From NCBI RefSeq assembly GCF_030908625.1, contig NZ_CP133133.1, forward strand, positions 1,488,001 through 1,552,000: a stretch of DNA of 64,000 bases, read 5' to 3'. The position numbers and the translations under genes were made by a program. This DNA comes from Paludicola sp. MB14-C6. Lineage in GTDB: Bacteria > Bacillota > Clostridia > Oscillospirales > Ruminococcaceae. Under the pieces are notes generated by a model. The model ran no database searches, was not told where the DNA came from, and saw nothing but the letters and a program-made list of their open reading frames with translations. Below, one piece after another: positions 57,921 through 64,000 of this stretch. Each line of letters begins with the position of its first letter. The stretch's first letter is position 1.

Positions 57921-59186
57921 TTATAATGCTTTTTTGCCAATGTCTTTACGATAATGAGCATGTTTAAAATGAATGGTATCTACTGCGCAATATGCATTCG
58001 TTATAGCGTCATTTAGGGTATCACCCAATGTACTGACACCAAGCGCACGTCCGCCTGCGGTTTTAAATGCTGTATCAAGCTTTGTGCCGCTATGATAAAC
58101 TGTAGCACCACTGCATTGTCCATTTTTATCAAGACCGCTAATTTCAAAATCAGTTTGATATTTTTGCGGATATCCTCCGGATGCCATAATAACGCAAGCC
58201 GCAGATTTTGTATCAAATTCAATGTTGATTTCATTTAATCTTTCGTCAACTACTGCTTCAAAAATATCGTATAGATCGGTTTTTAATAATGGTAACACTA
58301 CTTGTGTTTCAGGATCACCGAAACGACAGTTATATTCAATTACCTTTGTTCCGTTTGGGGTAATCATTAAGCCAAAGAAGATAACGCCTTTGAATGGTCT
58401 ACCCTCTTGGTTCATAGCCTCCATAGTTGGTTCAAAAATCGTTTTTTGACATTCTTTTAAAACGTCTTCTGTGAAAAATGGGTTTGGTGCGATGGTACCC
58501 ATACCACCTGTATTTAAGCCTTTATCATTATCTAAAGCACGTTTATGGTCCATTGCAGAAACCATAGGTACAATTGTTTTTCCATCACAAAAAGATAAAA
58601 CAGAAACTTCAGGGCCTGTCAAAAATTCTTCGATTACAATATGATTTCCGCTCGCTCCAAAAACTTTATCTTCCATAATAGAGCGAATACCCTCTTCTGC
58701 TTCTGCTAGGGTTTCTGCGATTATAACGCCCTTACCTAGTGCAAGTCCATCCGCTTTAATAACCGTAGGATAGCTATTTTGTGACTTTACATAAGCAATT
58801 GCTTCGTCTACGTTATCAAAAGTTTCGTACGCTGCAGTTGGAATGTTGTATTTTTTCATGAGCTCTTTTGAAAAAACTTTACTTCCCTCTAAAATTGCAG
58901 CAGCCTTATTTGGGCCAAATGCTTTGATTCCAACAGCCTCAAAAGAATCTACCATACCAAGAACCAATGGATCATCTGGCGCTACAACAACAAAATCAAT
59001 CTTGTTTTGTTGTGCAAAAGCCACCATGCTATCAATATCGGTCGCTTTGATAGCAACACAAGTAGCATCGCAAGAGATACCACCATTACCAGGGGCTGCA
59101 TAAATAGTAGAAATGCGTTTATTTTGTTTCAGCTTTTTTATGATAGCGTGTTCTCTTCCGCCACCACCAACAACTAATACTTTCAT
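57921..59186 (-). CDS. purD: Phosphoribosylamine-glycine ligase
   Basis: PurD joins phosphoribosylamine and glycine with ATP to give GAR, step two of purine synthesis. The 421-aa protein has the ATP-grasp layout: N-terminal GGGGREHAI, central ATP site (TVIKADGLALGKGVIIAE), and the GGMGTIAPNPF and EYNCRFGDPETQ blocks. It is the last gene of the purine cluster, 39 bp after the AICAR transformylase. Confidence 0.96.
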   Translation of the reverse strand: MKVLVVGGGGREHAIIKKLKQNKRISTIYAAPGNGGISCDATCVAIKATDIDSMVAFAQQNKIDFVVVAPDDPLVLGMVDSFEAVGIKAFGPNKAAAILEGSKVFSKELMKKYNIPTAAYETFDNVDEAIAYVKSQNSYPTVIKADGLALGKGVIIAETLAEAEEGIRSIMEDKVFGASGNHIVIEEFLTGPEVSVLSFCDGKTIVPMVSAMDHKRALDNDKGLNTGGMGTIAPNPFFTEDVLKECQKTIFEPTMEAMNQEGRPFKGVIFFGLMITPNGTKVIEYNCRFGDPETQVVLPLLKTDLYDIFEAVVDERLNEINIEFDTKSAACVIMASGGYPQKYQTDFEISGLDKNGQCSGATVYHSGTKLDTAFKTAGGRALGVSTLGDTLNDAITNAYCAVDTIHFKHAHYRKDIGKKAL

Positions 59187-59225
59187 CTTTTGCTCCTTTA
59201 ATGAAATTCAATAACAATCTATCGT

Positions 59226-60401
59226 TTAGTGATGGAATAAACGAATTCCTGTGAATGCCATAGCCATGTTATATTTGTTGCATGTAGCAATAACATGATC
59301 ATCACGAATAGAACCGCCCGGTTGTGCAATATAGCAAACGCCACTGCGTTTTGCACGTTCAATATTATCGCCAAATGGGAAGAATGCATCAGAACCAAGA
59401 GCAACGCCAGTTAGTTTGGTTAGCCATTCTTTTTTCTCTTCACGAGTAAATACAGATGGTTTTTCAGTAAAGAGCGCTTGCCAAGCACCTTCTGCTAAAA
59501 CGTCTTCGTGATCATCAGAGATATAAACATCAATTGCGTTATCTCGATCAGCACGGCGAACACCTTGTTTGAAAGGCAGGTTTAATACTTTTTCGTGTTG
59601 ACGAAGCCACCAAATATCTGCTTTGTTTCCTGCTAGTCTTGTACAGTGAATACGAGATTGTTGGCCGGCGCCTATACCGATTGCTTGACCGTCTTTTACA
59701 TAGCAAACAGAGTTAGATTGAGTGTATTTCAATGTGATTAAAGAGATGATTAAATCACGCTTTGCATCATCTGGTAGATTTTTGTTATCGGTAATGATAT
59801 TGCTTAATAAATCATTGTTGATTGCAAGTTCATTTCTGCCTTGCTCAAATGTAATACCGTATACATCTTTATGTTCAATTGGGTTTGGCACATAATTCGG
59901 ATCAATTTTGATTACATTATATCCGCCTTTGCGTTTTCCTTTTAGAATTTCCAAAGCTTCTTCGGTATAATCGGGAGCAATAACGCCGTCTGACACTTCA
60001 CGAGCAATGAGCTTTGCAGTTTCTTTATCACAAGTATCGGAAAGGGCTATAAAATCGCCATAGGAAGACATTCTGTCAGCACCTCTTGCTCTTGCATATG
60101 CAGTAGCTAAAGGAGAAAGTTCAATGTCATCAACGAAATAAATTTTCTTTAAGGTTTCGGTTAGCGGAATTGCAACTGCAGCACCAGCTGGACTAACGTG
60201 TTTAAAAGAAGTAGCAGCAGGAAGTCCTGTTGCTTGTTTTAGTTCTTTTACTAATTGCCAGCTGTTGAATGCATCTAAAAAGTTAATGAATCCGGGATTG
60301 CCGCTTAAAACGGTAATGGGAAGATCACCTTCTTGCATAAAAATACGAGCAGGTTTTTGGTTCGGGTTACATCCGTATTTTAAAAATAATTCGTTCGCCA
60401 T
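59226..60401 (-). CDS. purH: AICAR transformylase (stand-alone PurH C-terminal domain)
   Basis: This 391-aa protein has only the AICARFT domain (NPNQKPARIF, then ATSFKHVSPAGAAVA with the catalytic Lys-His, SNSVCYVKDGQAIGIGAGQQSR and IAQPGGSIRDD). It lacks the N-terminal MGS-like IMP cyclohydrolase domain of ordinary PurH. It formylates AICAR with 10-formyl-THF to give FAICAR. The missing cyclisation step is supplied by the PurO-type gene 14 bp upstream. GGAGG precedes the ATG. Confidence 0.93.
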   Translation of the reverse strand: MANELFLKYGCNPNQKPARIFMQEGDLPITVLSGNPGFINFLDAFNSWQLVKELKQATGLPAATSFKHVSPAGAAVAIPLTETLKKIYFVDDIELSPLATAYARARGADRMSSYGDFIALSDTCDKETAKLIAREVSDGVIAPDYTEEALEILKGKRKGGYNVIKIDPNYVPNPIEHKDVYGITFEQGRNELAINNDLLSNIITDNKNLPDDAKRDLIISLITLKYTQSNSVCYVKDGQAIGIGAGQQSRIHCTRLAGNKADIWWLRQHEKVLNLPFKQGVRRADRDNAIDVYISDDHEDVLAEGAWQALFTEKPSVFTREEKKEWLTKLTGVALGSDAFFPFGDNIERAKRSGVCYIAQPGGSIRDDHVIATCNKYNMAMAFTGIRLFHH

Positions 60402-60415
60402 GTTTTCAACCTCCG

Positions 60416-61129
60416 TTATTGATTTTTGTTCACAATTCTTGTTTCAACTGCGCCAGTTGTTAAGTGAATATATCTTGTGAATAAAGATACTTTATTGTCT
60501 GAATTTAAACTGTTCCATAGAGTTTCGGTTAACGTATCGATGGAACCTGTTAACTTTACTGATTTTGGCTCACCATAAAAGCTAGGAATTGGATTTCCAT
60601 CGCACTTGTATGTATGAATAAAATGACCTTCTCCATTTACAGGTTCAGCATACTCATAGAAAAAGCGTTGTGCAGAAGCTTCGTTACCGTTATTGCTTTT
60701 TAAGATAGATAGCTTATAGTTGAAGGTTCCGTCAAAGATTTCAACAATACCGGAGATTCTTGGTGTAAAGTTTGGCGGATCCGGCTCGAAAGTACGTGTT
60801 CTTAAAGCCTCTTCAAAGGTTTTTCCGCCTTTTAAGTAATCATATACTGTGTCTGTTTGATCACCATTTGTAACAATGGTTTGGTTCCTGATAACACGAA
60901 CCGGTGCATAAATAATTAAAGAAGGATCAACAAGCTTTGATTCATCAAAAGCTTTCGTACGAATTCCTTTTTCAAAGGTTTCAAAAATACGGTTTCTTGA
61001 GTTTTCGCTTCTGCCCATAATAAAATAAGCAATAACAGCATGTTCACCATCTTCGCTTTTACCAATAATAATACCTCTGCCCGGATAAGAATTGTTTTCT
61101 AGTTCAGTTTTCAGATTAATAGAATTCAT
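60416..61129 (-). CDS. purO: IMP cyclohydrolase, PurO type
   Basis: This 237-aa protein matches the archaeal-type IMP cyclohydrolase family (PF07826): NSYPGRGIIIGKSEDGEHAV, YFIMGRSENSRNR, APVRV and the later TPRISGI and HFIHTYKCDGNPIPSF segments. It closes the ring of FAICAR to give IMP, the last step of purine synthesis. It is unrelated in fold to the PurH N-terminal domain. The frame opens at 61141, but GGAGG stands 5 bp before the ATG at 61129. It is paired with the AICAR transformylase gene. Confidence 0.9.
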   Translation of the reverse strand: MNSINLKTELENNSYPGRGIIIGKSEDGEHAVIAYFIMGRSENSRNRIFETFEKGIRTKAFDESKLVDPSLIIYAPVRVIRNQTIVTNGDQTDTVYDYLKGGKTFEEALRTRTFEPDPPNFTPRISGIVEIFDGTFNYKLSILKSNNGNEASAQRFFYEYAEPVNGEGHFIHTYKCDGNPIPSFYGEPKSVKLTGSIDTLTETLWNSLNSDNKVSLFTRYIHLTTGAVETRIVNKNQ

Positions 61130-61179
61130 ATTAGCCTCCATGAAAGGATAGATGTGTTTTTGAATGGTTAAAATTCCAA

Positions 61180-61806
61180 TTACTCGGATAGGATTGCTTT
61201 ATTGTCAACTACTTTAATTTTTCCTTCACAAAATAAAGATACAGCTTGCGGAAGAATCATCCACTCGGCTTGCTCCATCACACGTTTTTGTAGTATCTCG
61301 GGTGTATCGCCTTTTTCTACTGCAACCGCCTTTTGTAAGATAATTGCACCACCATCAGCTACTTCATTTACGAAGTGGACGGTTGCACCCGTTAGCTTTA
61401 CTCCATATTGCAATGCGGCTTCATGTACTTTTAAACCATAATAACCGGCGCCGCAAAAGCTTGGAATTAAAGCGGGATGCACATTAATAATACGATTATA
61501 AAAACAATCTGTAACACGTTTTGTTAAAATAGATAAATATCCTGCTAAAACAATTAAATCAATGTTATGATCTTTTAAAGTTGCAATTAGTTTTTCGTCA
61601 AAATCAGCTTGCTTATCAAAGGTTTTTCTTGCAATAATGCAGGTTGCGATATTATTTTGTTTTGCACGTTCTAAAGCATAGGCTTTATCATTACTAGCAA
61701 CGACAAGTTTGATTTGCCCATTTTTTATATCGCCGTTTTTTTGTGCATCAATCAGGGCTTGCAGATTTGTACCGCCGCCAGATACCAAAACAGCAATGTT
61801 TAGCAT
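61180..61806 (-). CDS. purN: Phosphoribosylglycinamide formyltransferase
   Basis: PurN transfers a formyl group from 10-formyl-THF to GAR. The 208-aa protein shows the N-terminal phosphate site [13 protein letters not shown], the substrate block [10 protein letters not shown] with the catalytic His, and the conserved Asp in VNEVADGG. It overlaps the end of purM by 7 bp. Confidence 0.96.
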   Translation of the reverse strand: MLNIAVLVSGGGTNLQALIDAQKNGDIKNGQIKLVVASNDKAYALERAKQNNIATCIIARKTFDKQADFDEKLIATLKDHNIDLIVLAGYLSILTKRVTDCFYNRIINVHPALIPSFCGAGYYGLKVHEAALQYGVKLTGATVHFVNEVADGGAIILQKAVAVEKGDTPEILQKRVMEQAEWMILPQAVSLFCEGKIKVVDNKAILSE

Positions 61807-62834
61807 ATGATAACGCCCTCTTCACCTTCTATTAATTCACCAATTACATAAGCATCCTCACCGGAAGATATCAAAGAAGCAAGAGCATTTTTTACATCTG
61901 CTTTGTCTACAGAAACAATCATGCCAACGCCCATGTTAAAGGTGTTGAACATATCACGTTCCGGAATGTTGCCTTCTTTTGCAATAATATCGAAAATAGG
62001 GAGTACTTTTACTGCGCTGCGGTTAATTTTAGCCGTAATACCATCCGGTAAAGAACGTGGAATGTTTTCATAGAAACCGCCACCTGTGATATGAGAAATA
62101 GATTTCACTTTTACAGTATCCAATAAAGATAAAATAGATTTTACATATATTTTAGTAGGAGTCAATAATGTTTCGCCTAATGGCTTTTCTAAAGTTGGGT
62201 ATGTTTTGTTTAAATCAGCGTTTTCAATGTCGAATACTTTGCGAACCAAAGAGAAGCCATTAGAATGAACACCGCTGGAAGCGATACCGATTAAAACGTC
62301 GCCTGGCTTTTGGGAGTTTTGATCAAGAATTTTAGATTTATCAACAACACCAACACTGAATCCTGCAAGGTCATATTCGTCAACAGGATAAAAACCAGGC
62401 ATTTCTGCGGTTTCTCCGCCAATGAGTGCACAACCCGCTTGCACACAACCTTCTGCTACACCAGAAACGATTTGCTCGATTTTTTCAGGAATGTTTTTAC
62501 CCACTGCAACGTAGTCTAAGAAAACGAGTGGTTTCGCACCACAACAAATAATATCGTTTACGCACATTGCGACACAGTCGATACCAACACTATCATGTTT
62601 ATCTAATAAAAATGCAAGTTTTAGTTTGGTACCTACACCATCTGTTCCAGAGACCAGAACAGGTTTTGAAATGCCTTCTAAATCAAGTTCAAATAATCCT
62701 CCAAAACCACCAAGTCCGGAAACAACACCACTTGTGAATGTCTTTTGCACATGCTTTTTCATCAATTCTACTGCTTGATAGCCTGCAGTAACGTCAACAC
62801 CGGCTGCTTTGTAACTCTCGCTAAAACTTTTCAT
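61800..62834 (-). CDS. purM: Phosphoribosylformylglycinamidine cyclo-ligase
   Basis: PurM makes AIR from FGAM with ATP. The 344-aa protein shows [14 protein letters not shown], the [12 protein letters not shown] block, and [15 protein letters not shown], all typical of the AIR synthase fold. AAGGAG precedes its ATG. It follows prs after a gap with two hairpins. Confidence 0.97.
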   Translation of the reverse strand: MKSFSESYKAAGVDVTAGYQAVELMKKHVQKTFTSGVVSGLGGFGGLFELDLEGISKPVLVSGTDGVGTKLKLAFLLDKHDSVGIDCVAMCVNDIICCGAKPLVFLDYVAVGKNIPEKIEQIVSGVAEGCVQAGCALIGGETAEMPGFYPVDEYDLAGFSVGVVDKSKILDQNSQKPGDVLIGIASSGVHSNGFSLVRKVFDIENADLNKTYPTLEKPLGETLLTPTKIYVKSILSLLDTVKVKSISHITGGGFYENIPRSLPDGITAKINRSAVKVLPIFDIIAKEGNIPERDMFNTFNMGVGMIVSVDKADVKNALASLISSGEDAYVIGELIEGEEGVIIC

Positions 62835-62883
62835 AAATAAACTCCTTTAAGTGAGATAGGAATGGATTGTATTGGAAACGCAG

Positions 62884-62908
62884 GGGAAACACAAAAATTG
62901 TGTTTCCC
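62884..62908 (-). other. Hairpin between prs and purM
   Basis: An 11-bp perfect stem GGGAAACACAA (62884-62894 with 62898-62908), no clear T run. A second hairpin with arms AATACAA and TTGTATT lies at 62920-62942. They may be transcript ends or attenuators between prs and purM. Confidence 0.5.
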
Positions 62909-62961
62909 TACGATTCGGTAATACAAAAACATGCCTTGTATTTTTATTGATAGATTGCGAT

Positions 62962-64000
62962 TTATTCTTTTCCTAATAACCTGTTGATTCTGTGAACTGG
63001 GTTTAATAGCTCGCTGATAGATTCATCATGGTTTAAGAAATCAATAATGTAAGCAATATATTTAGACATATCTACTTCAACATACCATTCTCTCTTTTTT
63101 AGTTCAGGAGAACGGTAAATTAAGTTTGTTGTAAATACTTTTGATATTTTTCCTTCTTCATAAGCTTTATCAAAGTGTTCTAATCCTTCACAGAATAATC
63201 CGAAAGAAGTACAGATAAAGATTCTGCTAGCACCTTTTTCTTTTAGCTTGTTTGCGATATCCAATACAGAATCACCCGAAGAAATCATATCATCAATAAT
63301 AATTACGTCTTTTCCATCTACGTTATCGCCCAAGAATTCATGAGCCACAATTGGGTTTCTTCCGTTTATGATTTGAGAATAATCACGACGTTTATAGAAC
63401 ATACCAAGGTCAACGCCTAATACAGAAGAATAGTACATACATCTTGACATACCACCTTCATCAGGAGAAACGATCATCAAATGGTTTTTATCAATATTTA
63501 AATCTTCAATATTCTTTTTCATTGCCTTTAAGAATTGGTAGGTAGGTTGGATATTTTCAAATCCACTTAATGGAACAGCATTTTGTACTCTTGCATCATG
63601 AGCATCGAAAGTGATGATGCTTTCTACACCCATATCATATAGCTCTTGCAAAAATAGCGCACAGTCTAATGATTCTCTGGAAGTTCTTCTGTGTTGACGT
63701 CCTTCATAAAGCATTGGCATGATAACGGTAATTCTTCTTGCTTTTCCACCTGTGGCTGCAATAATTCTCTTCAAATCAGAATAATGGTCATCAGGGCTCA
63801 TTGGAACTTCTTGTCCATACATCGTATAAGTCACACCATAGTTAAAAACATCCACAAGGATATATAAATCATCCCCACGGATAGATTCTTTTAAAACGCC
63901 CTTTGCTTCACCTGTTCCAAAACGTGGACATACGGATCTTATTTGGTAAGAATCACGAACGTATTCTAAAAACATTTGATTATTGTGAGTTTCTTCATGT
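62962..64000 (-). CDS. prs: Ribose-phosphate pyrophosphokinase (5' partial)
   Basis: This enzyme makes PRPP from ribose-5-phosphate and ATP, the starting metabolite for purine, pyrimidine, histidine and NAD synthesis. The frame runs on past an internal ATG at 63975 to the right edge without a stop, and homologues have further N-terminal residues, so the gene is cut. Visible motifs are the flexible catalytic loop region (YEGRQHRRTSRESLDCAL), FDAHDARVQNA, and the PRPP loop DDMISSGDS. It belongs to the longer, divergent class of PRPP synthetases seen in clostridia. It heads the purine cluster on this strand. Confidence 0.93.
   Translation of the reverse strand, partial: HEETHNNQMFLEYVRDSYQIRSVCPRFGTGEAKGVLKESIRGDDLYILVDVFNYGVTYTMYGQEVPMSPDDHYSDLKRIIAATGGKARRITVIMPMLYEGRQHRRTSRESLDCALFLQELYDMGVESIITFDAHDARVQNAVPLSGFENIQPTYQFLKAMKKNIEDLNIDKNHLMIVSPDEGGMSRCMYYSSVLGVDLGMFYKRRDYSQIINGRNPIVAHEFLGDNVDGKDVIIIDDMISSGDSVLDIANKLKEKGASRIFICTSFGLFCEGLEHFDKAYEEGKISKVFTTNLIYRSPELKKREWYVEVDMSKYIAYIIDFLNHDESISELLNPVHRINRLLGKE

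Overview
The window looks like a low-GC, endospore-forming anaerobic Firmicute of class Clostridia. The evidence is AT-rich DNA, strong AGGAGG ribosome sites, a sigma-F-type promoter in front of a SpoIIQ-like gene, a Na+-type F-ATPase rotor, an mgl sugar transporter with YesM/YesN-type sensing, and a purine pathway that uses a PurO-type IMP cyclohydrolase. An Oscillospirales/Ruminococcaceae-like lineage is my guess; I cannot name a genus.

Region by region: (1) 1-6600 is the origin-proximal recF-remB-gyrB-(YcxB-like)-gyrA cluster; recF is cut by the left edge. (2) 6.6-12.9 kb is accessory: a CBM9-like protein, a leucine-rich-repeat membrane protein, an anchored protein, a self-regulated GntR-ABC operon, a GH20-type glycosidase and a lipoprotein. 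(3) 12.9-16.3 kb holds serC-serA and, divergently, the SpoIIQ-like M23 peptidase. (4) 16.35-17.87 kb is an intact IS1182-type element inserted in a terminator palindrome, which is now present on both sides as a 30-bp duplication. (5) 17.9-27.4 kb holds an unknown gene with comM, a heterodimeric ABC exporter, a large nested palindrome, and zapA, a U32 peptidase, dut and DUF4321. (6) 27.4-32.3 kb is a PadR-HAAS-DUF4097 operon and two tandem MFS exporters. (7) 32.3-39.6 kb is the complete ATP synthase operon atpZIBEFHAGDC on the minus strand, followed by a ROK regulator and a divergent NhaC antiporter. (8) 42.6-48 kb holds a polysaccharide deacetylase, a class B penicillin-binding protein, guaA and a lone HEPN-like protein. 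(9) 48.4-57.9 kb is a galactose-type island: mglBAC, an overlooked 52-aa membrane ORF, a YesN-like regulator, a YesM-like kinase and two further sugar-binding proteins. (10) 57.9-64 kb is the purine cluster prs(partial)-purM-purN-purO-AICAR transformylase-purD.

Functional links: the rotor is predicted to translocate Na+, which fits the adjacent NhaC antiporter in a sodium-coupled cell. The mgl transporter and its neighbouring sensor set form a plausible sugar-detection and uptake circuit. Several operons carry near-consensus promoters (TTGACA-N17-TATAAT type) with palindromes over the -10, which makes autoregulation easy to infer. I found no CRISPR array, tRNA, rRNA or prophage. The items most worth following up are the IS duplication of a terminator, the sodium-type c-ring, the galactose sensor with two different binding proteins, the alanine at the quinolone-contact position of GyrA, and the HEPN-like orphan.
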